Shown: positions 13,101 through 24,835 of the stretch, piece by piece
Layout: the number at the start of each line of letters is the position of its first letter
Position numbering within the stretch: the first letter of the stretch is position 1
NCBI GenBank assembly: GCA_013397695.1
Contig: VYZI01000084.1
Span: forward strand, 1,115,655-1,179,654
DNA length: 64,000 nucleotides
Reading direction: 5' to 3'
Source of the DNA: Centropus unirufus
Taxonomy: Eukaryota > Chordata > Aves > Cuculiformes > Centropidae
The notes under the pieces: model-generated
Databases searched by the model: none
What the model was told of the DNA's origin: nothing
The model's input: the letters and a program-made list of their open reading frames with translations, nothing else
Position numbers and translations under genes: made by a program

Positions 13101-14084
13101 AAGAATTGAATACTCTATGAAGAGTGGAATTAATGAGGCCTGGTTACAGTACATTTTTGTCTCACAGTTGACTATGAGTCCAATTGAAACTTTTCCTGTG
13201 GTTAGGGCATCTATAATATGATGCTTCTTATCTGTGTGGGCTGTCTTGAGTCTAATAAGCTGTGAGTTCAACCTGCAGATGTTCTGTCACTTGGGACACA
13301 GGGACTCTGTCCTCTACTCAGACATCCTTTTTTTTTTTTATGAAAACCTTTCATTTATGCCTGTCATGCCAGTGAAATTCAGCTAAAATTGTACAGTGAG
13401 CTCATGGGAGTGAGAGAAGGCAAGGCAGGCAACTGAACAGACACACATGCATTAACATCTCTGCACAAAGAACATAATTGTGTGAATCCTGTTTCTTTAG
13501 AAAATCTGTATCAAAATGTCTGATTTTCCAGCAAGTGGAAAATGGACTAAACCACTCCAAGAGCCTTGGGGAAGTGAAGGACTGTGAAAATGCCATGCTC
13601 AGTTTGTATTGTTCAACTTCTATCATTTTTCTAGAGAAGAAGAAATGCCACACATGGTGCCTGAAACCTTCTGCCAGCATCTACCTCCAGCTTCTCCCCT
13701 GCAATTATCTTTTAAATGGAACAAAATTGTTTTCTGCTCCCTGTCTTTCATTGCTGCCTTGTTGTTCATCTTCTCTTTTTTTTTTCATAAACATCATGAA
13801 ATCTTCACTTGAAGAGAGGGAGAGATTAATTAAGAAGCTTGTATTCCAGTTTGAGGCTTTCAGTGATAATCAGAAACTGCTTGAGTTGCGCTTTCAGGGG
13901 TTTGTAATATGAACGGAATCTCTGGATAGGGAGGCAGTCTGTAATTAATTTCTCTCTCCAGGACAATTACAGATATAAATAGTAAAACAAAGATGGGCAA
14001 ATATAAGCAAAGGTGCCCACGTTGCACGTATCCTGTCGTAATGTTGCTCAATCGCAGATGATTTTCTCCTCAAGGTCAGTGGTT
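10176..14084. other. Unique non-coding sequence
   Basis: No gene is supported. The stretch holds an 11-bp tandem duplication at 12184-12205 and a 173-codon minus-strand open frame at 12750-13271 without recognisable domains. A T-rich run lies near 13329. Nothing resembles exons with flanking splice sites that keep frame. Confidence 0.55.
12184..12205. repeat. 11-bp tandem duplication, two copies
   Basis: AGCAAGCACCC occurs twice in a row (12184-12194 and 12195-12205) without mismatch. It is a small duplication with no evident function. Confidence 0.8.
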
Positions 14085-15720
14085 CACAGAATCAAAAGGA
14101 TATGGGATCATAGAATGGTTTGGAAGGAACTTTAACAGTCCTCTAGTCCAACCTCACCTTGCAGTGAACAGGGATGTCTTCCGCAAGGTCAGGTTGATCA
14201 GACCCCCATCCAATCTGACCTGGAATGTTTCCAGGGATGGGGCATTTACCCACCTCTCTGGACAACCTGTTCCAGTGTTTCACTACCCTCATCATAAAAA
14301 AAATTTCTTTCTTATATCTAGTCTGGATCTACCCTCCTTTAGTTTAAAATCCTACCCTTTGACTTGTTGCTACAGGCCCTGCTAAAAGTCTGTCCCCATC
14401 TTTTCTATAAGCCCACATTAAGTACTGAAAGGCTACTATGAAGTTTTCCTGGAGCCTTCTTTTCTCCAGACTGAACAACTCCAACTCTCTCAGGCTTTCC
14501 TCACAGGAGAGGTGTTCCATCCCTCTGATCATTTTTGCGGCTTTCTTCTGGACCCACTCCAACAGATCCATATCTTTCCTCTACTAAGGACTCACTGAAC
14601 ATGTTACTCTGGGTAAGGTCTTACCAGAGAAGAGCAGAGGGGCAGAATCACTTCACTCAACCTGCTGGTCATGCTTCTCTTGATGCAGCCCAGGATATGG
14701 ATGGCTTCCTGGGCTGTGAGTGCACATTGCCATCTCATGTCCAGCTTTTCCTTCACTAGTACCTCCACGTCCTTCTCCACATGGCTCTTTTCAGTCCTTT
14801 AATCCACAAGACTGTATTGATATTGGGTGTTTCCCTGACCCAGGTACTGTACCTCGCACTTGGCCTTGTTGAGTTTCATGAGGTTCACATGGCCTCACTT
14901 CTCAAGCTTCTCCACCACCCTCTGGATGGCATCCCACGCCTCAGGCATGTCAACAACACTACTCAGCTTTGTATTGTCTGCAAATTTGCTGAGGCTGCAC
15001 TCAATCCCACTGTCTATGTCATTGATGAAGATATTAAAAAGTGCTGGTTACGATAGAGACCCCTGCAGAACACCACTTGTCACCGATCTCCCTACAGACA
15101 TCGAGCCATTGACCACTACCCTCTGGATGTGAGCAACCAGCCAATTCCTTATCCACTGAACAGTCCATCTATCAAATCCATATCTCTCCAGTTTAGAAAG
15201 GAGGATGTTGTGGGGGTCCATGTAAAAGGCTTTACAGAAGTCCAGATAGATCATCCATAGCTCTTCTCTTGTTTGCTGATGTAGTCACTCCATCATAGAA
15301 GGCCTTGGGGTTGGTCAGGCAAGACTTGCTGCTGGTGAAGCCATGCTGTCTTTCTGTAATGCCGTCTGTGTCCTCAATGTGCCTTAGCATAGCTCCCGTT
15401 AGGACTTATTCCACTATCTTCACAGGCACAGAGGTAAGGCTTACAGGTCAGTAGTTCTCAGGGTTCTTCTTTCTACCTTTTTGAAAAATAGATACAATGT
15501 TTTCCTAGTGACCAGAGACTTCTCCTGACCGCCATGCAGTCTGTCTTGAAGGGTAGCTTGGCAACTACCTTAGCCAATTCCCTCAGGAATCTGGGATGCC
15601 TCTTGTCACGTCTCATAGACTTGTGTATGTTCAGAGTCCTGATCTTCACTTACAGCAGCAGGAAATTTGCTCCTGCAGTCACTGGATATGGCATTGGATT
15701 TGGCACTGGACTTCCAAAAG
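14085..15720 (-). mobile_element. CR1 LINE, 5'-truncated, RT and C-terminal part of ORF2
   Basis: This is the longest repeat in the window. On the minus strand its 3' end lies at about 14085-14107, where the + strand reads ATCATAGAATGGTTTGG, the reverse complement of the avian CR1 3' end. Going leftward along the element, a frame at 15254-15048 gives RT motifs YLDFCKAF and GVLQGS, corresponding to the catalytic YLDFSKAFD and the GVPQGS box. The frame at 14571-14344 gives LLEWVQKKAAKMIRGMEHLS and SLEKRRL, the conserved C-terminal part. The element reaches upstream to about 15.7 kb (TCCCTCAGGAATCTGGGATG near 15580) and then loses similarity, so it lacks ORF1, the endonuclease and the 5' end. 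Frameshifts and stops break the RT, the Asp after KAF is replaced by Tyr, and the Pro of GVPQGS is Leu. It is a dead copy. The left border is firm and the right border is approximate. Confidence 0.93.
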
Positions 15721-17039
15721 GTCACTATTCCTGGCCTTGGCTAGCACAACGCCTGATAATCATCCCTTTCAGTCACTTTTACGAGTGTCAGGCATAGAAA
15801 CTTTCATTTCTCATCCTATCCCTGTACTATCAGCAGCCTGTCCTGCAGAGGACTAGCAGTAGAAACTACTTAAGCTGGGGTAGTTTGAATGTCAGTGCAG
15901 TAGTATTGTGGGAAGCCTTAGCAAGGAGATGAAAGGGAAGGACTGACAGAAGCCTCTAGCTCCTTTTCAGCATCTCAGGTTTCACGGAAAAAAAAAAAAG
16001 TGCCTTGCTGCCAAGGCTCTGCAGCAAATATCAAAGGAAAGAGCAAGTCTAGTGTTGCAGAGCTGAGGAAGTCTGCAGACAGCCTGCAAAAGCAGCTGTG
16101 GTATATGAATACTCCCATTTGTTTCAGTAGGTGCTGCCTCCACAGCCAGTGGGGACACTTTCAGTGTCTTCACCATGCATTTCTTTGTTGCTGGCTGAAG
16201 CCTGAGGAGAAGATGGAGAAGGTTGTGCTTACAAAGGTTCAAGGCAAAGCTATGGCTGGGCAGGTCTTTGGGTTACATACTGTAAGACAGCAGGGAGTAG
16301 GGCTTGGGATGAGAACATACGCTTGCTTCCATGTCCCGTGGGGATGGGGAGATATAATGTTGTGGAGATGAGGCTCTTTGATATCCTTCTTGGCCCAAAG
16401 CTAAGGCAAAGCCAATGAAATAGCAGCCAGCTCTTTCCTGGAGCTTTTCATTGGCAGCCATCAATATTTTTCAAAGCAGGTCAACAGCATCATTGACTCT
16501 TTTGTAGATAGAGACAGCAAGGCATGAGAATACACAGAGCAACCATCTCTGCTAGCAACAGATATTGTGTTTTCTATGACACATGTTGTGCCTTACGCAA
16601 TAACTACAGCTTCCTTTATGGGCAGATAGGTTCATAAGAGAGAAACTATGAGCAGCTTCCTAGCAAGTCGATGTCATTGCAATGAAAATCACTCCTGTTG
16701 TTCTCTCCGGGCTTGTTGACAACAATATGAGGTTGCAGCTCTGCATGTATATTTGCAGTAAGAATGAGGGGATAACTCACTTTGAAAACATTCTTCTGGG
16801 TTTTGTGTAGAGATTTTATCAACTTGTTCTTGCACTGAAAATGTGCCTAAAATAAAGGACTTTGCTTTGAAAACAGGGACTTCAGGATCTACTTCTAAAT
16901 AAGCAGAGAGGAAATAATAGTCACTGGCTTGGGGGATAATAATGGTGCCAGCACCCTTCCAGAGAAGGACAGGAAGGATTGAGGGTGCTGTGGGTCAGAA
17001 GTAGTTGCTTGTCAGGTAAAGAAAAGTGCAGGAACTACT
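15721..17039. other. Unique non-coding sequence between CR1 copies
   Basis: No gene or clear repeat is seen. An A-run sits near 15988-15999. Open frames on both strands at 15982-16371 overlap each other and have no family resemblance. Confidence 0.5.
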
Positions 17040-17430
17040 GAAAGGTTCAGCGAAGGTCAATGAGGAGAGAAGTGTCATTGAAATTATAGATGATGAGAGA
17101 TCACAGAGACTCTTTAGCCAGAAATGATGACTAGTTAGAGGGAGCCTTGTCTGAGACATTCATTATGATTAAAGACAGAAAGTGAAATTGCTTGCTCTAT
17201 GCTTTCTTTCCTTTCTTCATTCTTTTTAAAAACTCTGTTCCACAACATGAGAACAAGGGGTCACTCGCTGAAATTGAAGACTGGTAGATTTACAGATGAT
17301 GAAAAGTACTGCATGTAGTTTATTCATGGAGTTTATTATCCTTCTTCCCTAGGTCACAGAGGCAAAAGCTGTGGCGAAGCTTTAAAGAGGCCAGACTAAT
17401 TTTGCAACCCTTAATAATATTTGTGGTTGC
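17040..17430 (+). mobile_element. Probable old CR1/L3-type LINE 3' fragment
   Basis: The + strand words AACATGAGAACAAGGGGTCA and, a little later, CTGAAATTGAAGACTGGTAG follow the pattern of the 3' coding part of old CR1/L3-type elements, where a conserved stretch encodes N-x-R-G-H followed by a basic segment. The upstream stretch with CAGAGACTCTTTAGCC near 17105 fits the preceding conserved region. Many substitutions and indels have destroyed the frame. The match is by eye only, so both the call and the borders are uncertain. Confidence 0.45.
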
Positions 17431-17457
17431 CTAAGGCAAGGCAAAAAGGACAGTATT

Positions 17458-17775
17458 GAATCATAGACTCATAGAATGGTTTGGGTTGGAAGGGACCTTA
17501 AAGATCATTCAGTTCTGACCTCCACTGCCATGAGCAGGGACATATCCCACTGGATCACATTGCTGAAAGCCCAATCCAACCTGGTCTTGAAAACTCCCAA
17601 GGAGGGGGTTTCCATAATTTCCCTGGGCAACCTATTCCAGTGCCTCACCACCCTCATCATGAAGAAATTCTTTTTAATGTCTAGTCTAAATCTATCCCCC
17701 TCCAATCCACAGCCATTCCCCCATGTTGTATCACTACATGCCCTTGTAAAAAGTTCCTTCTCATCTTCACCAACA
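17458..17775 (-). mobile_element. CR1 LINE, short 3'-end copy
   Basis: The + strand begins TCATAGACTCATAGAATGG and continues TTTGGGTTGGAAGGGACC, the diagnostic reverse complement of the avian CR1 3' UTR, so the element runs on the minus strand with its 3' end at about 17458. A frame at 17705-17505 retains the C-terminal ORF2 signature RFRLDIKKNFFMMRVVRHWN followed by RLPREI. The copy is 5'-truncated after about 320 bp, the usual outcome of CR1 target-primed insertion. It is better preserved than the neighbouring fragments, suggesting a somewhat younger insertion. Confidence 0.93.
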
Positions 17776-18539
17776 GGCTTTGGAGCTCAGCATTGCTGGT
17801 CTCACAGCATGTGCCTAATCTAGTATTTTTATCTTATATTTTATATGACTTTAATTATTAGTTTTATTAGTAGTATTATTAGCGTGTTTTTGAAAATGGA
17901 AAATTCATTTAATTAAAAAAACCAAATGCCTGAGCAACAAGGCCAGCAGATCCTCAAGAGACAGCAGCCATCAAGAAGAAATACCGTCCATGCGAGTTTC
18001 TTGCTTATACTGGGAGTGTGATATTTACAGTGGTGAATACGTTGTTGATTAGTTTAGCTCAGCTGTCCAAGATGTGTTCCTCCCAGGCTTATGCACCTGG
18101 TATTCTGAAGTTGCAAAAGTCCTTTGTTTCCATGGGAAAAAAAATTCCATGACTGACCACAAAACCAAAATGTACTGTGTTGTCATCTTTATTATCACAA
18201 AACTTTGAATATTTTGCCTACTGAAAAGTGCTACTAAGAAATATAGCTTTCTAAGAGGAAAACTGTTTCTGTCACAAATAAGCCAGGACAACTTCCCATT
18301 GCCATGAAGCTGCTCAACACGTTGTAATGAATGACAGGGGCCATTTGCTGTATTCACCAGAGATGTCACAAATGGCCTCACTGACTGCATCTCCCTTCTC
18401 CCCACCCTACCACCTTTCCTCCTGGAGCCCGAAGAATTTAGAGGAAGAAAGTGGCTATTCAGGAACGTGTCAGGAAGATAAGAGAAACAAGTAACAAGCA
18501 TGCTAGAAAGTCATTGAAAGGCATGCTTTTCTTGTGACA

Positions 18540-18840
18540 TTTTGTTATCATCTTTATTATTTCAGATGCCTTTGGAGTATAATCAACCATTGTCTCACCA
18601 TGAATGTGCCCAGTAAAAATGTCTCAAATGCACAAGAGAATCCATTTATTGCTTCTGAGTTGCAGGAAGCTGAAATTACTGCTTAAATAACCTCTCAGTT
18701 CAAGTGAGGGTAAATCAATGCTGACCGCACAGAACAAACAGTGCAAATTTTACTCTTGTGACCCAAAGCTGCACAACATCACAATTAATCTGATCTTGTC
18801 AAATGAAAATGGAGGTGAATTATCTGTCTTTTTCCAGCCA
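18540..18840. other. Candidate conserved non-coding element
   Basis: This is a non-repetitive, AT-leaning block with words such as CACAATTAATCTGATC, GTAAATCAATGCTGACC and GGTGAATTATCTG, and no frame of useful length. The mix of homeodomain-like ATTA/AATC words with little low-complexity sequence resembles vertebrate enhancers. Only a cross-species alignment could confirm it. Confidence 0.2.
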
Positions 18841-20384
18841 GTATTCCTATGATGTGGAGAGGAGCTGTATTATTACAATAGCTTAAAGATTTTTCTTTGG
18901 TTACTTATTTGTACATTAAAAGGGAATAGGAAAAAAACCAATGCTGTCTTGCTTAATATGCTTGTGTATACTGTCTCTTGCTTAAGGTTTCCTCCAATGA
19001 GTCATATAAATCTTTCCTAGCATCTGCTTTGTCTGTTAGATATCTCACATAACTACAGATCAAATGTTCCTTTCATTTCTGCCTGAGTCATCTTCCTAAG
19101 TCTGAGGGGTTATGCGGTGGTATATGAAGTCAAGTCTTTGCATTCTTAGTTTTCATTGGGGGAATATGCAACCTTCATGAGGAGAAGGATTTCCCTTCTA
19201 CTGCTCTGGCTTCCTCTAACTCTGACAGATACAAAGCAAATATACCATTGCTTGTATTACAGCTTTACAGCCTAAAGAATATTGGTGTCTATAGAGATTT
19301 AGTTTGACAGAAAGTGGCAGAATATTGGGGTCAGGTTGCATTTTCTGGGTGCCTGTTTTACACAGTCATGTTCATCTCTGATTTACCATGTCATGTTCTT
19401 TGAGGTCCCTCGATTTCACTTGTTTTTTGCACCATTTACCCAGCCATACAGCTTGGCAAATATTCAGTCATGGATTTTGCTGTTAAAGCCGGAAGCGTCA
19501 AGAATGGTTTTCCCTCCTTTCTAAAAATGGGATGAGTGATGGTAGGTTGTAGCACTCTTATGTGTTGGAGTTCCACCTGGGTTATTTTGCCAGTTTGACT
19601 CCTACAGCAGGTCCAGGAGGCTGGATGACAGCACACTACAGTTGCAAAGACTTTTGTAGACAAAGTGCCTATGTCTCCCAGGGATATTCCAGCACCCCAG
19701 AATTTTCTGGGAATAAGCCTAGTTTCCAGCTATTTGCTTTAGCTTTGTAAGGTTTCCAGACTTTCACGTGATCCTTCAAAATACTAGAGAGTCCTTGAAA
19801 TTGTTAATGGGATGATGAACTGAGGACCCTCATCATCTTGCAGACAAGGATCTTTTCTAGAAGAGGCATTTTAATCCTTTAGCATATTGGTGCAAGAAGT
19901 GGAGGATGAAATTTACAGTTTGATGTGTGTGAGTGACATTAGTGGATCTTAATGGACCCTTCTTTGGTTTTCAATTCATTCTTCTTTTAATTTTTTTCAC
20001 AAAAGTTGGGTTAGAATTATTTTAGTATTCACCTAGGCAAGGGGTTGAAAATATGGATTATGCTGAGGTCAAGAGGGTCTTGGGAAAATCCCTAAAGAAG
20101 CCGTTAAATCAGCAAAAATTTCCTCAATATGATCTAGACACTTGGAGGTCACTTGTTTGTGACCAAGGAAGGAAAGGGTCACAGAGAGTGTCCTTACCAC
20201 CTGTCTTTTGTAAGGTAGTGTCTTTGGTCACCATTTCTCTGACAGCAGAGATACAGACAGAGGAAAATTTACAGCACAGAGAGAGCTTTCAACCACCTCC
20301 AATTTAATTAAAAAAAAAATAAATGAAATCAGTCTCTGTGGTTACCATTTACATGCTTACATTCCTCCCTCCCCCCCCCGCTGC

Positions 20385-20470
20385 CATGAATCTTGAATTA
20401 ATAAAACCTTTCTCCAGGCTGTTGGATGATCTTAATTAAATTAAATTAATTATTTATTCAAATAAAATAA
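20385..20470. other. Candidate conserved element, dense ATTA/TTAATTAA words
   Basis: The block contains CTTAATTAAATTAAATTAAT (20431-20450), packing overlapping TTAATTAA and ATTA motifs, followed by TATTTATTCAAATAAAATAA. Such clusters can be homeodomain or FOX/MEF2-type binding arrays, but plain AT-rich drift could also produce them. Confidence 0.22.
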
Positions 20471-20574
20471 GACATGGCAAGACTCTCCAGGGAGGCTCTA
20501 TGGATAGTAATGCCTCTCATTAAAAAAAAAAGGTGTCAATACCTCACACAAACTGGGCCCATCTTATTTGCAGA

Positions 20575-20640
20575 GGCTCCTGTTTTCCTAAGCTCTCCAG
20601 GATTCAAAATAATGAATTTTCATTTGCATATGGTAGGAGC
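20575..20640. other. Candidate regulatory block with octamer motif
   Basis: A perfect octamer ATTTGCAT (20622-20629), the classic POU-domain site, overlaps an E-box CATATG (20627-20632). It is preceded by AATAATGAATTTTC. The combination sits between two other AT-rich candidate blocks. Function is inferred from motifs alone. Confidence 0.25.
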
Positions 20641-20854
20641 CCTTCCCCCTTCTCCTGCCATCACCCTTTTGCTCTTTTGTGTGTGGTATTGCAAGTAATA
20701 GGCAGACATCTCTTTTCCTAGGAAGATTTAGGCAGTCTTCACCCAAACTTTTAATATCATTTATACAGACCGGAAACTAGCAATGTCAAGAAGATATTTC
20801 TTTTTCCATGACATACTATGAGTGATTCTTGCATAAAATTGCCAGGCACTTGAC

Positions 20855-21050
20855 AAAGTAATAATCACTAACTAATGATCCATAATGCAATTGCTGTAAT
20901 TAGTAGCATTATTGATATTACCTTACTAGAGTAATTGGACTCACTTAACCTTTGTTTGTACTAAGAGAAATTGGGATATTGATGCTGACAAGGACTGGCA
21001 TCAAGTGGGCAATAAACAGTCTGTACAGCAGTTATTTGATAACATGCCTG
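20855..21050. other. Candidate conserved non-coding element, homeodomain-like sites
   Basis: About 200 bp of unique sequence carry TAATTAG (20897-20903), ATGCAAT (20885-20891), GTAATTGG (20931-20938), several ATTA cores and AATCACTAACTAATGATC. There is no open frame or repeat tail. Of all non-coding blocks in the window this looks most like a deeply conserved developmental enhancer. The judgement is pattern-based and unverified. Confidence 0.3.
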
Positions 21051-22178
21051 CAGCTTGGTCTCTGCTACTCACCACAGCTGTGTGATTCGTTTGGAGCTGC
21101 AAGAATTTGAAGAAATTGAGAGTCCTTTTCCCCCTCGAGTCTGCTTAGATCCATTAAGGCTATGCCTTGACTGAAAGGTTAAATAAACTCCAAATCCCAT
21201 GACCTGTGGATTAAGCTCAGTGTGTCCCTATCCTTCATGGGAAGAGTCAGCTGGAGTTATCTGCTAGTGGGCAGAGCTGCAGTGTGCTTGGGTATTTCCC
21301 CTGTCAACCTCAGCCTCCTGAATGGGAGTTTGGGTCTGGGCTGTATTTGTCTGGGCTCAGGTCTTCAAGTAAGCTTCTGAATTTAGGCTCCTGAGTTCAA
21401 ACTGGATCCTGGGCACGCACTTCACTGTGAGTGTATCTTACACAGTCTCTTTGTGGTGGCAGCAGGACTCTTTAAATCATCTGCTTGTTGAAGATGGGCA
21501 GGTCTGAACTCCCCAACTTCATGATCACAAGGTACAGGACTATTAAAAATACACTGTCAGATCCAGAGAACTGAGAGGGGCAATGTGGCCCTACAGTGGC
21601 CTGGATCTAGAAGTACCTCTTCAAGGGAAGACAGAGTGCTCTCCACACTATCACGTCCTGGAGGCTCTCAAAAGCTGGGGAGTCTTGTGGTGAGGCATTG
21701 TTGTTTTTTCTCCCAGCAAGGCACTGGGCTGACCCCATCCACCCATCAGATACCAACAGCTCTAGCTGGGCTGGATTCAGCATATTGTCAAGGATGAAAA
21801 AGCTGGCTCAGATTTCATCATGAAACCAGCAGCCAGGAAGGGGAGTTTGCTCAGACAGGTCTCTCCTCTAACAAGGGGGGTACTGGATGTTGGCCATGCA
21901 GTGTATGGTGCAAGCTGCTTTGTGCTGAAGCCTCCAAATAAAGCCTTTGGGGAAATCAACATCCTTCTCTTTTTAATGACTGCAATATACTATATTGTCC
22001 TCCCCCGATTTGCTTTAGTAGGAAATACCCAACAAACATGTTCATCTGGTCTGTGCTCAGGCTGTGTGCCTGAAGGCAGTGTCCCTCCTGTCCTCTTTTT
22101 AGGCTGGTAATGAGAACACACTCTGTTACCGCTGCCTGTAGCAGGCAGGCTGGATAATCAGGAAGGTCCTCCTGGATA

Positions 22179-22214
22179 TGTAAAGGTAAACTTTGATCTG
22201 TAAGGGTAAACTTT
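22179..22214. repeat. Close direct repeat, 16 bp, 20-bp period
   Basis: TGTAAAGGTAAACTTT (22179-22194) and TGTAAGGGTAAACTTT (22199-22214) differ at one base. This is a small local duplication. Confidence 0.75.
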
Positions 22215-24544
22215 ATGGCTTGAATAAGAATGAAAAAAAAGACAAGGAGACAAAGTCTGGGAGAAAGAAGCCACATCTGTGTGGAGCTCATACCATCCTG
22301 CTGGAGCCCCATTTTGAAAGGTGCAGTGGAGATGAAGTGTAGAAGTGTTGAGAAGGGTGCTGGGGAGAGCTGCCTTTCACCTTTGTGAAGCAATCCATCC
22401 CATCAGCTTGCCTCAGTGAATGTGAAGGATCCTCCCTGGCTGCACGCCTGCATCCAGCTTCATGGATCCTCAGCAGGGCTGGTGGCCAGCCTGACAGTGC
22501 TATTCTCATTGCCGGGCCAACTGCCTTGGTGCTGTTCCAAAGTTATCTCCTAATTAACCTTGACACGAGCCTCAGCTTTCCAAAAGCCTCCTGGACCTCT
22601 GAAAAATTCAATTTTTTCTCTGATGAGGTGCATTTAGATGAGTTTCAGCTTACCAGGGCCAACAAACAATCTCAGGTCCTGAAGTGTACAGGTGGATGCT
22701 TAACCAGACTTGTCCTCTTCATCGTAGGGAAAACCTGCTACACGCTAAAAAAATTAATTTGCTGATTTTTATAAAATCTATTTATAACTAAATCTACAAA
22801 GGGGAAATTAGATTGAAAACTGACTCTAGACACCACTTAGTAAGAATTATTTCATGCCAGTATGTGTTAAATTCAATATCTATTTTATTCATGCAGTGTA
22901 GTTTATTAAAATGAACATCTCAAATATGCATTCCTGCATTCAGTTACCTCAGCCTGTTCTTGATGGATCTATTACTGCTAAAGGATACAAATTTCTGCTG
23001 ACTGTGAGAGAGTTCATGGCTATTTGATGGTGGAAAAAGAAAAAAGGAGAAAGTGGAAAGCCGAAGGCATAAAGTGCTTTGGCCTAAAAATAGCAGAGAG
23101 AACTAACCAGCAGGTGACCCACATCAGACAAATATATAAGCTGTCTGTGGCCTTTCGTGTGACAGAGCCTGACTGCCACATCACTACTAACAGGTGTTTT
23201 ATTGTGAACACTTTCCACTGATAGGGAGGCCTTTTTCCTGGGCTATCTTGGTGTGCTCTCACCAGCTTCAAAAACATCCCAAGACATGAGGCTTTGCTGT
23301 TGTTAGAGCCAACAGATGTGGTGTTTGGCTCCCCAAGCCAAACCACTTCTTTATGCCACCAGCCCCATATCAGTTCTACCCCCAGGGTCCCCTCCAGGAG
23401 TGGGTGACTTTCTTCCTCCATAGGGGACAGAATCTCTAGCCAGGTCTGCTCTATCCCATCCTAAAGCAAAGCTGGCCCTACTTTGTACTCCTGTAGTCTG
23501 ATCTCTAAGTGCCCATTCAACACTGGGCAGCTGTATTGCCAGGTTTTTGTCTCTCATGCTATCCAGACACTTAAAATGTCTCTGTCCTAGGGACTAAATT
23601 GAGTGTGTAATGGATTCCCAAGAGGAAGCCGTTGTAAAAGCCGCAGCAGTAAACATAGTCCAAAGATTCTGAGAAAGTAAATGAAGAATGACTAGCTGTG
23701 TTGGCTGATGTAAATGGGCCATCTTGGCTTCTCTGTCTGCACTTTTCACTTTCCTATTTTTTTTTGCCTTCACCACCTCTGTTCTGCTATATTTAGTTTG
23801 ATAACTGACTGCATTTCCAGTAACATTGCAATACATTTTGTACTAAATGAGTACGGAAGATACTACTAAAAATAGCATGATGTTATTTTTTGTTATGTGT
23901 AGGCTTATTTTTCCACTGTTTTCCCTACCAGGATGAAAAAGCTTAAACCACATATGTGCCTGGTGGTTCTGGAGTGCTGTCCAAATTGCTAATTACTTGT
24001 GTGAGGTAGTCCATTAGCTTTAAAAAATGATGCTAAGGGAGGAGAGGACTTACTAAAAAAGTTAGAAGAGAGTCCATGGCCAAGCAGAGGTCAAAACCAC
24101 AGATGCTGACGTGGGCTAAGTCTGATAAATCAAAGCTCTCGTTAGTAATATGTGCCTGCATTGAATGACATGATTAGAGATTTTGCATCCCTCCCTTTCT
24201 GGTGCATGCTGAACTCCTGACTTCAGAAAATCAAGTGCGCCTCTCTGGGTAATAATGAATGTACTCCAAACGAGTAGTCATCATTGCAGAAGCAGAGCAG
24301 GGACTGTGCTGGGGTGTGCTTGTTTACAGCTAGGTTGTAATACCTGACACCTGTTCTGCCACTTAGCAGTAGCCAGAGATGTGCTGTATACCTGAGCACA
24401 CCTTTGCAGATCAACTCTCTGAGACAGCTGAAGTTTTAGCCTTGTAAATCAGAGCTTCCACAAAAGACTTGGTGAGGATATAATTCAGTGGGTCAGTCCT
24501 GCACCAGGGATGTGCTTAAAAGCAATCCATTTTTTTGCCAGTTA

Positions 24545-24835
24545 AATCTTCTCAATCAGAGACCTCTACTTGGAACCTGCCTTTGTCATACAAGACTAAT
24601 TGACAAACCTCTGTGATATAATATTATCCCTGCCATCCCACTGAATTGCAATAATAATGCTGGCTTCTATAAATCAAACTGATCTTAAAAAGGAGAGTGA
24701 AATGAGCATCACATTATAAACTACAAAGCACATTCATCAATCTGCTACAAACCGTAAATATGACAAGTACATCCATCAATTCAACAGCTTTCTTTCAGGT
24801 CTGCGTACATGAATGTTAGCAACTTAATGGCCTCG
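24545..24835. other. Candidate conserved non-coding element
   Basis: This is unique sequence with TCATACAAGACTAATTGAC, GAATTGCAATAATAATGC, TATAAATCAAACTGATC and CATCCATCAATTCAACAGC, and no usable reading frame. The repeated ATCAAT and AATT words give it an enhancer-like texture. Conservation is not testable here. Confidence 0.2.

Noticed and set aside
13478..13912. 144-codon plus-strand open frame
   Set aside because: There is no recognised domain, the composition reflects T-rich sequence, and no splice signals or neighbours support a gene.
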